Position numbers and translations under genes: made by a program. DNA of 64,000 nt from assembly GCA_947179485.1 (NCBI GenBank), contig OX359247.1:37610801-37674800 (forward strand), given 5' to 3'. The notes beneath the pieces are model-generated. The model saw only the letters and a program-made list of their open reading frames with translations, did no database searches and had not been told where the DNA came from. Origin of the DNA: Allacma fusca (lineage: Eukaryota > Arthropoda > Collembola > Symphypleona > Sminthuridae). Shown here piece by piece: positions 19,974 to 36,798 of the stretch (positions are counted from its first letter, which is position 1; the number at the start of each line of letters is the position of its first letter).

Positions 19974-20401
19974 CAGGGGTCGGATTTTGCAAATCTCCCT
20001 GCGGATGATCATTTCTGAATTTCCCTACTGAATGTAATATCCCTGCAAGGAGGTCCTCAACAATTTAAAAAAATCCCTGCTTAAAAAAGGTCAACAATAT
20101 TCAAAATCCCTGTTAAGAAAAATAATTTTCCCCCAACGCGTCAAATCCCTACCAAAAAAGGTCAACGATTCTAAAAATCCCTGTCTACATAACAAATTTC
20201 CCTGAAACACGAAAACAAATTTTAAAACCCCTGCTAAAAAAACGTGAACAAATTTTAAAACCCCTGCTAAAAAAACGTGAACAAATTTAGAAACCCATGT
20301 TTGCAAAAATGAATCCCTTCCCATTGAGATTTACCCATAGCTAGAAATATTTTTTTCCCTTAGAAGAATCTTCCCGTCTTCCCACAAAACTTCCGCCCCT
20401 G
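19974..20401. mobile_element. hAT-type MITE 'E' (AAAATCCCTGC motif)
   Basis: This 428-bp element has ends CAGGGGTCGGATTTTG / CAAAACTTCCGCCCCTG, an imperfect inverted repeat, and the exact 8-bp duplication GTTTGGCG at 19966-19973 and 20402-20409. The interior is made of AAAATCCCTGC-like words, including a directly duplicated unit of about 40 bp near 20,220-20,285 (ACAAATTTTAAAACCCCTGC). No transposase is encoded. Confidence 0.88.
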
Positions 20402-20409
20402 GTTTGGCG

Positions 20410-21039
20410 AGACCTGCAAATCCGATACACCCAAATTAGCAATATTGGTCATCTTTAATAAAAAAACATAATTTAAAGTCATCATTATACTTTCAGGGGT
20501 TCACTTATTAGAAGAATGCACTGTAATAATTATAAACACGGTCTAAAAAAAAACAGGTGAGAGATACGACTTGGGACAGCTCCGAGCTCAGTCAAACTTT
20601 TTCCGTTAAGTTTGTTATCGAGGGCGGGCTTGGGGTAGTGTGAGACGCTTTCAAAGTTACCGCTTTTAAAAGTAAAGCATCTTCCTCGCGGCTTTTTTCT
20701 TACCCTTCACCGTACACTTGGGCTATAGACTAAATAGCAATCTAACTCCTATACAGACACAGACAAGGACAAGAGTCAGTGTATTGTGTGTGTGTATTGT
20801 ATAATGGCCATCCCGTGTTTCGGTGGGCAGTAAAAATTTGTCGATGAAGAATCTTTTATCATTTTGACCTGTCATCGCCCGCGTCACGTCATAATTTTTC
20901 CACACATTTCCATTCTACGTCTCACTCCAAGAATTAGCATCCGATTTACCAGGTAATATTTTCACTTTTTGTGTTATTTTTCCCGTCCGCTTCCCTCAAC
21001 ACTCTCATCCGCTAGGACTCTTTCCAACATTGTGTGTTA

Positions 21040-21076
<37 letters not shown>

Positions 21077-21702
21077 TGAGTGTGTACATAAGCCGATCTA
21101 TCCAATTAGCGGCATCCACCTTTAATCCCATTTTTTATCCAATACAATTTATCCTTCAAGTCTCATCCGAATTGGTTGTAGTTTGTTGTAATGTTGTGTA
21201 ACATGGGATGATCAAGCAGAGATGTTTCGGTGGATTGGGGGGCTGGAGCAAAAAGTGCGCCGTTATGCCTTTCTGTTTGGTGGAGGGTTAATGCAGGAGT
21301 GTGATGAGTCAAAAATTCTTTCAGGAACTTTTAAGCTAATTTTTGGATTTTGAATGTTTCACTTCAAATGAGGTATATTGATAGGAAGCAGGAAGTTATT
21401 TTGGGGAATTGAGAGGAACGGGTTCATTTAGGGCCGTTGTTGGAGATTTGAATTCGTGTTGGTTTTGGTGGGAGTCATAATTTTTGGAGTGAAGTAATTA
21501 CTTACATTTGACGGAGGAATTTATTGTGTGGGTTGGAGGGTATGACCTGGGTGAAGTTTCTTATGTTAAGGATCCTTTCTGTTGTAGATACTTGACTCAG
21601 TTGAAGCTAGCTCTACTTGACGTAGAAAGGGATCAAAATCCGAAGCGGACTTTGGGGTGCTGTTATTTTGTACAACGAAGTTATTGTGTTGATACGTGGA
21701 TA
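20410..21702. other. Upstream region and likely 5' UTR of Rrp1
   Basis: No coding gene is visible. A donor-like CCAG/GTAATATT at about 20,952 and an acceptor-like TTCTGTTGTAG ending near 21,587 could delimit a 5' UTR intron of the Rrp1 gene. The stretch 20,960-21,700 is G/T-rich on the plus strand, as seen near other gene starts in this window. Confidence 0.5.
21044..21075. repeat. (GT)16 microsatellite
   Basis: An uninterrupted GT dinucleotide run, ended by TCTGAG. It lies upstream of the Rrp1 start codon, probably in a 5' UTR intron. Confidence 0.95.
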
Positions 21703-24068
21703 ATGGGTCGACCTCGTGGTGGTACGGTGAGTTCCAGCTCGGACGCGAAGGCGGATGGGAAATCCAAGCAGATACGTACTTCAACGCGGGAAAGGAAGGA
21801 GCTCATGTCAACTTACGCCGAGGACTCTCATTCCGAGTCGGACCAAGAGGAGAGGGATGAAGACCCCGGTTCGGATTTCAAGGAGTCGTTGTCAGAGAGT
21901 GTTTCGGAGCCTGAGAGCTCAGGGAGTGAGTATGGGGTGAAGAAGAAGAAGGCGAAGGTAAGTAAAGTATCACCGAAGAAGGTCAAGGGGAGGGGGAGGG
22001 GAAAGAAGGCCAGTCCAAAGAGGAAGCCAAAGGCTTCCCCGGCCAAAACTAAGGGGCGTCCGGGTAGGAAGCCCAAAGCTGGTGCCTCCCCGTCAAAGAA
22101 AGCTGATCGACCACAGAGAAGTGCGAACAAGCGCCTGAAATACAAAGAGCGGTCGGACTCTGAAGATGAGGAATCCCCGGTCCTTACTGACGAATCTGAA
22201 GAACCTGAGGAGCAAATCTCCGAGTCGGAGGAGCCATATGAATCTGGAAGTGATTCTGGACGAAAAGGAAGGAAGAGGAAAGCACCTCAGGAGAAACCCA
22301 AAGGTCGAGCAGGACCGGCGAAAAGAGCAGCAGCCGAGGTCTCTGCGAAGAATGGCAAGAAGAAGGTTAAGGATGAGTCTGAAGAGGAAGAAGAAGAAGA
22401 AGAGGAGGAGGAGGAGGTAGTGGAGAAGCCTGTGAAATCTCGAGAAGTTAAGAACGATGTTGGGAAGAAATCGGAACCAGCTCCTGCGGCTGCTGCTTCT
22501 TCCGAGTCTGATGCAAACGGTGAAGGGGAGTCAGCTGAAGAGGATGTTATCATGAAAGATGCTTCCAAGCCGGTTGCGACTGAAGAGAAACCCAAGAAGG
22601 CTGATGTTGAGGATGTGGACATGGATGATGGCGTGGATAAGGAAAGTGTCAAAAGCAAGTCTGATGATGGGGACAAAGGGCCGAAAAATGCCACAGAGAC
22701 TGACTATAGTTCGATCAAGTTTGAATGTGACAAGAAGACTACGAAGGGAGAAGCACCGAATTTGAGAATCGCCTGCTGGAATATTGGCGGCATCAAGTCC
22801 TGGATAAAGGTTTGTAAACTTATTCGTTGGCAAATTAGTAAACACTTGAGCATACACAGTATTACTTACAGTTGTTTACATGAACTAACTAGTATGCCAT
22901 AAACGTAGTGTTATTTATACTCTGTTCAATTCTTTCAGAAAAATGGTTTAGAATACTTGACGAAGGAAAACCCAGATGTGTTGTGCCTCCAGGAAATAAA
23001 ATCATCGGAGAAGACCCAACCTCCAGAAGTGAGCAAGATTGCCAATTACCCGCATTCCTACTGGAGCTTTGCCGAAAGTGCAGGTCATCACGGAGTTGGT
23101 TTGATATCTAAAGTCAAGCCAGAGAAAGTTACTTATGGTTTGCCTATTAAGGATGATGATTCTGAAGAGGACAAAAAGTTGAAGAAAAGTTTCAATACTG
23201 AAGGACGGCTCATTGTGGCTGAATATGACAAGTTCATACTGATTAATGCTTGTAAGCTATTTTAATGCAGCAGCAAATTAACTACTACAATGCATTTGGT
23301 GCTTATCAAAAAACTTCATTATTGAGTTGCAAAAACATTTGTCTAGATGTACCAAATGGTGGCCGTGCAGTGAAGGAGGGCAGCAGTACGAAACCTTATC
23401 CACCGAAGGTGACAAGTGGCGAACGGGGTCATTGGGACCGGTTATTCCGAGCATATGTGAAAGAACTGGACGCTACGAAACCCGTCGTCCTCACTGGGGA
23501 TCTGAATGTGGCACATGAAGAGATAGGTATGTGGAAGATTATTTCGTAACTGTATGAGAATATATGTGCCATTGCATTTTCCCCCAAACAGTTGTAGTTC
23601 ATATAATATCAGCCTGAATATGGACATTAGAAAGTCGTAGATAAGCTCTTCCTTCTGAATTGTACCCCGGCTCTTATCTGTCTTTCAGCTGTCTGATTAT
23701 CTTCAAATGCATTGAAGATAATCGGTTGCACTCATATTCAGTGACGAATTTTTTCTTTGATTGTAGACTTAGCCAATCCTAAGACTAACTCGAGTACTGC
23801 CGGCTTCACCAAAGAAGAGCGCGAGGGTTTCGCAGAGCTGCTTAAAGAAACAAAATTGATTGACTCCTTCCGATCCTTATACCCTGACCAGAAGGGTGCC
23901 TACAGTTTTTGGTCTTACATGCATAACTCCCGGTCGAAGAATATCGGCTGGCGTTTGGATTACTTTCTCATTTCTGAAAAACTCAAGGAGTCCCTAGTTG
24001 AGAACACTATGAGGACCGCAGTTCTTGGATCAGATCACTGTCCCATTGTCTTGTTTTTGCACATTTGA
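21703..24068 (+). CDS. Rrp1: Rrp1-type AP endonuclease (APEX1/ExoIII family)
   Basis: This gene has four exons: 21703-22809, 22939-23251, 23347-23526 and 23767-24068, joined at GT-AG sites in a consistent frame to give 633 residues. The C-terminal third is an APEX1-like nuclease that cuts DNA 5' of abasic sites in base excision repair. Visible motifs are CLQEIKSSE (metal-binding Glu), [26 protein letters not shown] and the catalytic GSDHCP near the end. The first 345 or so residues are a charged Lys/Arg-Ser-Glu tail with AT-hook-like GRPRGG and KGRPGRKPK and a run of about 15 acidic residues. This matches the arrangement of Drosophila Rrp1 (679 residues) rather than compact vertebrate APEX1. 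I chose the ATG at 21703 because MGRPRGG follows an in-frame stretch that looks untranslated; the frame stays open upstream to 21508. Confidence 0.93.
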
Positions 24069-24929
24069 GTGACCAACAAAAACGTGTGTACAAGAGAAAA
24101 TTTAACCAATCAGCAGAAGCACCTGTAATTAAGATTACTACAAACGAAGAAGTGAAAGAAGAAATTAGTAGTATATACAGCTACATATACACACAAATCT
24201 GTTTTTTGCTGCATTTTATTTTTCGAGACACCAGAATACTTTAGCTGTTATTGTTATTACTAGTATAAGGGCTTCATCGTGTATTTTCGATATTAAATGT
24301 ACAGGTACCTATCTTAGTATATATACTAAGAGTAGTTTTTGGCTTACTGCTACTATGTTTTAGCACGTATACATTTTTCAGCTTTTTTTGTGACAAGAGT
24401 TAACTTTTCTGTAGGCATACAGAAAATATTCTACCCCAGGTTAGCCGCCCGTTTTTAACGTATGATGATTGTTGTAACTTTTTAGTGTAGGTTCGTTTCT
24501 ACTTTGCTTTCCAAGCTCTCCCAATTAACTACAACCGTAGTAATTATGCTGTCCAGCTCCAAGTAATCTGTAATTTTTAAGTAGCATTGTAAATTTAGTG
24601 TCATGAAGCGGAGACTATATGCAATAGATACATTCTGAATACCGTCACCTACACTTGTGTATATTTGAAGATATTTGCACGTGACCTCTTGGTTGGCAAT
24701 TTTATTACAAGATGGGTGGAATGGATACCTTTTGTTTGAGACAATTGTTGTCAAGTATGGTATGTAAGTGCATGTAGCTCTACGTAAATGTGCATGTTGT
24801 GTAACAGTATCTACTTTATCTATACCTTTTAATGTGACACTTTAATTTCATAATTATGTGTAAGTGACATTTCCATAAACAATTATTATTAATGTCAACC
24901 AATATAATGTAAAGTAATTTTTTGGATTG

Positions 24930-24935
24930 AATAAA
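24930..24935 (+). terminator. Polyadenylation signal (AATAAA) of Rrp1
   Basis: AATAAA lies about 860 bp past the Rrp1 stop in AT-rich, probably 3' UTR sequence. It is the best candidate in the interval; use was not demonstrated. Confidence 0.5.
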
Positions 24936-25825
24936 TATGGTAGTTCTTGATGTGTGTAGAATTTCCGTCATTGATCCTTTATTTTCATATTTTAACCAAC
25001 TAGCATTTTATTAATTCCTTGCAAAGAAATGGTAGAAAACACTTTCATCGATTAGCCCGTACTTGAGTGAAAATCGTACGAAGAAAGAATATATCAATTT
25101 TATTATTACTCTAACTGAATAATTTTTGCACACAAAAACACCCATGTGAATATAATCAAGTATAATTAACTGTAACAATTAACAATAATTAAGTGTCATA
25201 CTTCATTGAATACCTACATTACAAGTAATAAGGGAAGTTTCCGCAGGAAAACTTTGACTTATAGTAGCTTGCTTTTTTACACTAATATGGATCTGGAACC
25301 CTTATGATTACGACACTAGAAATGAAACCAGAAACTTGACCTTTAACGAAGTTCAGTTACTGCAAAATTGTCTTCTATACAAATAATAACCAAGTTATTA
25401 GATTATCATTTCTTGTGCAACGAGAATAATATGTTGCTTCATTTGCTTCTATCCTTTTCACCCACCTTATAAATCAGCTTTACAATAACAAACAGTATTA
25501 CAATGTGATTTAGTAACTACCATCTCTACTTGTTAACATAACGAGATGAGGAAACTGAAACTAGTGGAACTACGAACTGTAAGAAATATCCGATGCATAC
25601 AACTACACAAATGATGTTTTTATTTAATTACAGGAAACGGTTAAAAAGAAATTTTGTCTGCCCTTCTGAAACTAATTCGGTATTACGGAGCAACCCTGCC
25701 ATGTCGAAATTAAACAGGGTATGTATTTTACACTCATTTTACGCAAATTTGAATGAAAAACTTTAGTTTAATTACTTGAACGTTTTCGAGGGGGTAATGT
25801 CTCAAAAAGAAAAGTGTTTGAATTA
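24936..25825. other. Convergent intergenic region, nothing recognised
   Basis: AT-rich sequence between the 3' ends of Rrp1 (+) and TER94 (-). I see no gene or structured element. Confidence 0.4.
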
Positions 25826-25831
25826 TTTATT
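25826..25831 (-). terminator. Polyadenylation signal of TER94 (AATAAA on minus strand)
   Basis: TTTATT on the plus strand reads AATAAA on the minus strand, about 70 bp after the TER94 stop codon. Confidence 0.6.
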
Positions 25832-25900
25832 CCATTAAATTATTGTTGTTGTTGTGAATTTTTTGTTGTATTTTACTTAAAATCCACTCTCAACAAGTTT

Positions 25901-29834
<3,934 letters not shown>

Positions 29835-32800
29835 GACTCGATGGGACGATTACACTTTTAAATTTAAATAGACTTTTTTTCCGAATTGAACCGGCAGCAA
29901 AAAAAAATCTATGGAAAATTTCCTTTTCTTCCTTCCAATTGCGAACACAGGAGCACTTCTATCTCTATCCTGTCCTGTAAACTAAATCCTGACTCCGTGT
30001 CTTCACAATGCTAGAGCCTAACACTAAATACGAGCTCAAAGCCAGAGATAGTCACAACTCGCCGAACCTAACTCTGTAATAAAAAGCGAAGAACGAACCA
30101 CAAGTTTTCTGACAGCGAGAGAGAGGCAAAGACCTACGAACGATTACGCTTCGTTAATACAATTTGTATTTTACACAGTCATCCTCATATCCCCGCAGAG
30201 TCCGTCAATGTTGAAATGTGTGTGTGGAATGGAACAGCACTGTATGTACACTAATGGACTGTAGGGAGGGAGTAGTAAAACGTGCAACCTCAACCTCTAC
30301 TGGCAGAGGACAGAGTCAACATATACACGGACGGAGGTTGCAATAAAATCTAAACCTGTTTCATGTCAAATTCACTCCCTATATGCAAACGCATATGAAT
30401 ACACAAGTACCATTAAAGAACTTACACGTACATATTATAACTGGCACACACGGACAGACACACACGACACATAAATACACAACACTGTGTGGGAAATAGA
30501 GGACATGCACTTTTACTATGTTTTACGTTCTAGGGATTTTGTTTATATGTATATACTAAAGTATAGCGTACGTTGGATAATTGTGAAGGAAAAAGCTAAC
30601 GAGGGAAGGAGGTCCTACGGAAGGAGTGTTCCTTTTGAATGGGTCCCGAGCAAAGGGTTAAACAAGCGGTGCTCTCCGAGCTATGCGGCTGATACAAACG
30701 TGTGGAGGAGGTTCAGTTTGGGGTAGAACTTCTGTGGTGGTGAGAGTTGAGAGAGCTCTCTTTAAATGCTGTCGTCGTCGAAGTTGGCAGGGTGAGTGAG
30801 ATGTGATGTTGTGGGAAATAAATGGGGAAACGTGAGAACTTTTGAGGAAGATTGGCCGAGGAGGGAGTGATTGTGTGGGCTGACGATGAGCGTTCTTTTA
30901 TTGTTAAAATGGCTAATATGTAATAATTGACGGCTGGTTGAATATGAGTTTCTGATGTTCATTCTGTGGGTGTAAGTTTAAATTGCAATTTACTTGGAGG
31001 GTACTAGAATTCAATTATAGTCAAAGCTCTGTGTTGTCAGTTGTCACGATGCAGGGGACGGGGTATAAGAAATGACCATAGAGAACGAGGACTATTTGGA
31101 AGCTTGAATGTCGTTTGCTAAAAGTTTTTCTTGATATTCAAAATAGAGAAGATTTAGTATACTATATCGAATTTGTAAAACGCCATTAGGGGAAATTAAA
31201 CTAACCGGAAGTTGAACTAGAAGGAGTAGAAATATTAGTCTGACAATAAGAAAATAAGTCGTTTTAATTTATAAAAGCTTGTAAGGATATCAGGTGTTTG
31301 TACCATCAAGATACCATGTTATGTATAATTTTACTATGAAAATACTTGTACAAACATGTGATGCATCGAATATAATTCAATAATTTAGAAATGTAGAAGA
31401 CATTTCGGTTATATTTTTTCAAAATTATATGGATATATGGATCGGGACTGAAAATGCGCCGGTCAATTGAGAGATTGTGACTATTGGGAAGTTGACTACT
31501 CGAAAATCATTTAACATTAGAGTATCTGCAAGAGTCGCCGGGACCGAATTATCTTGTGACTAGAATATCTTCGTAATATTTTGCTAGAAGTATGGAATTA
31601 TTGTGCGCTTATTTAGTACTTGGATTTCAGACGCTCCAGTCGCTTGAAAGTAGTTGTAATTTGCCTTATCTAATGAGATGAAAGCATATTTATATCATAA
31701 TTCGGATGTACTATAAATATTTTGGGCACATGTTAATAATTGTGCGGTTAGGAAGAACCATGCCACGGGCACAAAGACGCTTAATTGAATGGCATTTATG
31801 GTTACATTGTTGTTCCAATTGGTTTCCCCGAGATTATCGGCTGATTGAATTATTGTCAGGAACCGTTTCGTGATTACGAGTCAAGATTATAGTTGAATTC
31901 ATTGTCTGAAAGTTTACTTTTTTGGAGTTCAATTCTATTCATTCGCTGGAAGTGTGTACTGTGCACTAAAATTAAAATTGGTAATTTTAAATACACATGG
32001 CATTTTAATTTTAGAGCCTGAATTTGTACTTGGGTATGAGCAGGCTAGCAGGTGTGTTTTTCTGAATCTTGGAACCTGGGAATGTTGCCTTCGCGTAATA
32101 AAGAGATCGCCAATGACTGTGTATTGTAATTGTAATGAAAGTGTTTGTTCTGCTCTTGGTAAATGCTGTTTGAGACTGAGATAAAGTTAGAGTGGTACAC
32201 ACTGCGTTCCAAAACGATTTGAACTGAATGAGCAGGTTGAAAAATTACGGGTATAGTGTAGATATCAAAGTTGCAGATGCAGATTATATACGACTTATAA
32301 GGTCCCTCTCTGGATTTTAATAGTTATTGCCTTTATCTCAATCTCAGATAGTTCTCCTCTGGTACACAATTTTCACAAGTTACCAAATCATAATAAAGAA
32401 AGAGGGTTGTCAGTTATTTCATCAACGAAGGAGAAGGTGATTCATACTTGCGATTTTGTTCCAGAGGTAATGTTTTATTTTAGTTGGTCTTGAAATTGTT
32501 TTGGACTATTTTTTTCTGGGCGATAGAATTGAAGGATCCTAATTTAATAGCGCCTAAGTGGATTAGGACAAGGTGAGTATTTTGAATGTTCCTAGATTTG
32601 TCATTCCATGCGTGTGACTTGATAACATTTTGTAAAAAGATTTTTACCTAATATTTTGAAGAACTTCTATGCTGGAATTCCATTGCACATGTTATTGACA
32701 AAAAATTATATTTGACAGGTGGGATTTAGTCTTGGTCACCTTTAATTGGAATTGTTACTCACCCTGTGGCGAAGCGGAGTGAATTGCTATGGCGGGGCTT

Positions 32801-33664
32801 AAAGGTGGGTCAAATAATACGAAAAATTGACATGGATGAGTAATGAAAGTTGGGGCATGGGAATAGTAATTATTTCGAAGACACTACTGTGTTTAGGAAA
32901 CGGAAAGGGCATGTTTTAAAAATAGGAGATTGGGGTAGTATAATCTTAGTAAATGAGGTAGTTTAGGAATAGGTTGACGGAGGGATGTTTTGTCGAGAGT
33001 GAAACTATGAGTTTGTTTTGAGCAGGTCATGTTTCATTTTAGTAATTAGAGTAGAATAGAAATACAATGTAGATTTATTAATTAGTTGGCGGGCTGTGAA
33101 CGTGTTTTTAGTTGGTACTTTATTTATTTGTTATTAGGTTGTAGATTTAAGAAAGTACTGTTTGAGGGTAGCTGGCTACGATGTCTTGGCAGGCGGGTTT
33201 AAAGTTTGTTTAGATTCTAAGTAGCTGATTTTCATATTTTGGAATTTGTAGTATGAGATATGAATCAGGGGATGTAGTGCAGGTGGATTCTGCATTTGGA
33301 TGAAAGAAAAGGCTAGTTTCTGTAGTGTTTAAGTAAGTATTATATGCTGAGGTAGTTAGGACCACTCAGGTGATCTTAAACTCTTTCTAGATTTTCTTTT
33401 CGTATTTTGTTGGATGCCATGGGTAATAGTAGTTAAGTTCTTTGCTCCGGAGTTGGTAAATGTTTGGTTGGTTTTGTGTTAAAACTAATTTTTATTTTTT
33501 CCCTGACCCTTTATGGTATTATTGACTTGCATTCCATCTGGTCTATACCCTCCCGCCTTGCTGGATTTTCTCTTTGGGATGATTTTGGACGATTCTTTAA
33601 TTCGGAATCAACTTTCAAATTTCAATGTTGAAATTGTAACAACTCCACTTAATTGATCATCAAA
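29835..33664. promoter_or_regulatory. Divergent promoter region between TER94 and LEPROT
   Basis: No protein-coding gene is supported here. TER94 is transcribed leftward from about 30 kb, and LEPROT coding starts at 33,665. Strand composition flips across the region: A/C-rich on the plus strand over the TER94 introns (28.8-29.8 kb) and T/G-rich from about 30.5 to 33.6 kb. A donor-like GGCAGG/GTGAGTG near 30,790 could end a LEPROT 5' UTR exon, leaving an intron of nearly 2.9 kb. That is inferred, not shown. Confidence 0.4.
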
Positions 33665-34484
33665 ATGAATTTATCGGGACTACTTGTAGCGTGAGTTCTT
33701 GCAATTATATACTGGAATATATTATGATTATATTTGCTATGAACTAATAAAACCGTCATCTGTATCGATCTATAGGAAGATATAAGGATGTGGGAGTTAA
33801 TTGATATATGATTTGGTATTATTTAGTTTGGTAACGCTGGCCTTCTTCGGGTCCGTGGGAATGACGCTGTTGGTTATTGGCTGCGCTCTTTATCAAAAGT
33901 AACATCACATTTTTCACTTTCGTACCATTACTAGTGTAGAAATATCTTTCGGTCTGATTTACAAACCAGACAAGTTTGGATGTTACCTTCATGCCATGTC
34001 CTGAAATCATATTGAACAGTATTCGAAGATGGTACTGCTTGTTTAATTACATCGGAAGTGAATTTGTGTGCGATGACACTAATCAATGTTGAATTTTTCA
34101 GGTGGTGGCCTTTCTTCGTAATTATATTCTACTTACTATCACCATTGCCATTACTAGTTGCTCGCAGATACAATGCAGTGGGCATGGGACCCTCTAACAG
34201 CTGTCAAGAAGCGGCAATATTTATGACAATGGGTATTTTGATCTCAGCATTTGGCCTACCGATAGTAATGGCGCGTCAGGATGTGGTAAGCACCGTTACA
34301 CCATTTTAAAATCTACAAGCCTCAAATTGTATTTGGAAATGACTCAAGTTTTGGTGTTGATTTGATACAGATAGAAGCAGGCGCCTGTTGGTACGTGGTT
34401 GGAGGGAACATCGTTGTCTTTCTCACAATAGCCGGTTTCTTCGTCACATTTGGCAGCGAGGACGTAGACTATTCGATGTGGTAG
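33665..34484 (+). CDS. LEPROT/Vps55-family four-helix membrane protein
   Basis: Exons 33665-33690, 33827-33898, 34102-34285 and 34371-34484 join in frame to give 131 residues, the same length as human LEPROT. This family (OB-RGRP, yeast Vps55) acts in endosome-to-vacuole/lysosome trafficking and limits cell-surface receptor levels. Four hydrophobic segments are visible: one starting MNLSGLLVALVTLAFFGSVG, WWPFFVIIFYLLSPLPLLVA, IFMTMGILISAFGLPIVMA and VVGGNIVVFLTIAGFFVTFG. The family signatures are the WWPFFV...LSPLP motif, the SNSCQE loop and the short C-terminus SEDVDYSMW. The first exon carries only 26 coding bases. AATAAA occurs at 34728-34733. LEPROT and LEPROTL1 cannot be told apart here. 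Confidence 0.95.
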
Positions 34485-36798
34485 ATTATGCTGTAATCTT
34501 GTCACAGAAACGATGTATCTTTAGTTTTTAGCTTCGCAAAATTTTTCAATTACCCGCGTAATTTTTTACCCAGACTTTCTCATACTTCGTTCTTTCTGCG
34601 TACAGTCAAAATTATGTATTTTCTTCCAAAATACTAAGGTTATTTTTATTGATAGGTGAGAATTAAAATTTTTCTTGGAAGCTTGCGAATGCTAGAATTT
34701 ACTTAGTTTATCGTAACTGACAGGAGGAATAAAATCATTTTATTTTCAACAACGATTCAGGGCCATATTATTTCCTGCAATTTACCAAATTTGTGATTTA
34801 TTTGGGGAATAAGTTTCCATTTAAGGTCAGGTCGCAGGACCTATTTATACTACGAGAAATAATATGAAATAGCTCCAATTCAATTTATGTACGTTGAAAT
34901 TTAGAATTTTAAATTATTGTTATTTCATGTGTTTCAATGTGTTATACAATATACTCGCTCGCTGTAGGCATTTAACTAAGGCATCAATCACCGTCATTTG
35001 GAGAATATATCACTACAAATGAGTCGTTTGTTGGAAACTGAATTTGTAAAGTTATCTAGTAATACCACAAGTACCGTCTGGTAGTTGAATGTTGTTAATA
35101 ATTAACAATTAACCAATATTTCAATATTTAGTGAACTTCGATTCCTGATTTCTTCAGTATTGCAAAGATTTGATTTGTAACCTTGATGTTGGCGATGTGT
35201 ATCCCCACTCTTGTTATCATTACACGTAGATATCAGAATTACCGGGAAAAGTACTGCATATAATTATCCATTTGTACTCACTTTAGTTTAGTAGCGAACA
35301 TTTGTAAACAATCACGATTGAAAGTTGAGACTTTTGTATTACATGAATTGAATATAATTTAAAGTGTCTGTCAGCAAACTATTCCTTTTTGTCCACTGTC
35401 AAGAACTTGTTGGTCTGGATGCAATAAAAGACTGATGCTGTCTTTTGCATAATACTTACTAATAAACGATTGCTTAACTTCTTTGAAAGACCCGTCCCAT
35501 ATCATATTCACCCTAAACCAGAGTAGGAACCAGAAAGCTACATACTAAGGTTGGCTCCCTGGGGTTCCTAGTTTCCTAAAGATACTACTACATAATTCTT
35601 ACCTTACAATTAGTGTAAGCAACGCAGTTGCTGAGGCAGGTGTTTATTGCTTTCTCCTTAGGTCAAATTTACTGTGATACCTAAGCATTGAACGTCAGCA
35701 GCAAAGCAACAAGGTATTTCGAAGAACGTCATAGGTCATTAGGACACGTCTCATTTCCCCAGTAAATTCCTCTCCCCACATATAATATTCCCAACGTCTG
35801 GATATAATGCTATATAGTTGCCCCTTGTCTAATAGCTTTTACGGACTGTGTGTTGAACTAATGTAAATTAACAATTTGTTTATTCAGCCTTCCCTTTACC
35901 GTGGACGCAAGGTGTGTATAAACATGAAGAATGGATTTCTATTTGCAAATTCCAACCAAAACCGTGGTTATTTGTTATTTCGGAAGGAACATAAATAAAC
36001 TGTCGAGGCATTTTTTTATTAATAATAATTATTACATAATCCATATCAAATGCATCTCAACTTAACACTCACTCGACCCCTTGAAGCATTGCTACATATA
36101 AACGTTCTTACAATTAAACCTAACTAGTGTTATTTACTTTGTTTACTTCCGTGAGATGGGGCACTTCCCACTCGTTCCCGTAATATCAACATAGAACCTG
36201 AGAACTGCATTAAGAAAGGACGGACCCGCGAAATGCTTAAGTTGTGTCGTTCAACGGATGAGTGTATGTGTGTGTGTCTTCTGGGCTTCGTGTTTTGCTA
36301 CCGAAGTGCAAGCAATTTAAAGCAAAGTATTAATTACCTTTCTTGTTGCACCTAGAGTATATAGCCACTGGGTTGCTAAAGGTCTTCCAGTTTTTGAGGC
36401 TTTCAATAATTTTGACGAATACTTATTTTATAATTTTGTAGACCTTTACATGAGTTCATTGAGTGCTTTACATTAATTTACTAAACCTTAACATATCCTA
36501 CAGTCCGTAATCCAAAACCAGTAATTGACACGTACAAGTTTGATTAAATTGTGTGTTATTATTATCTGCTCCGTTATACCATTCGTAAATTGGTCTTGGC
36601 TGTATTGACATACCTAATTTTTGTGATTGAAGCTGTGAACCATGATTAGCTCAAATAGATCCAGATTTGATGTATGGAAATAATTTGAATTTTTTTTATT
36701 ATATTTAAGGGTGAAGGGTATAGAAGAATGTGGAAGTTGTGAGCATTATTATTGTAGTTATTATGAGTAAATGATTTGTAATTTCTGGAACGTTTCAG
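34485..36798. other. LEPROT 3' UTR and intergenic, nothing else recognised
   Basis: AT-rich sequence. AATAAA at 34728-34733 probably ends LEPROT. No other gene, RNA or repeat is supported. The region just before 36,799 ends in a splice acceptor (CGTTTCAG), so an upstream Nup35 5' UTR exon should lie somewhere here. Confidence 0.5.

Noticed and set aside
21508..21702. N-terminal extension of the Rrp1 reading frame
   Set aside because: The 65 extra codons have no charged-tail character and span a likely 5' UTR splice acceptor near 21,587; the ATG at 21703 fits the family better.
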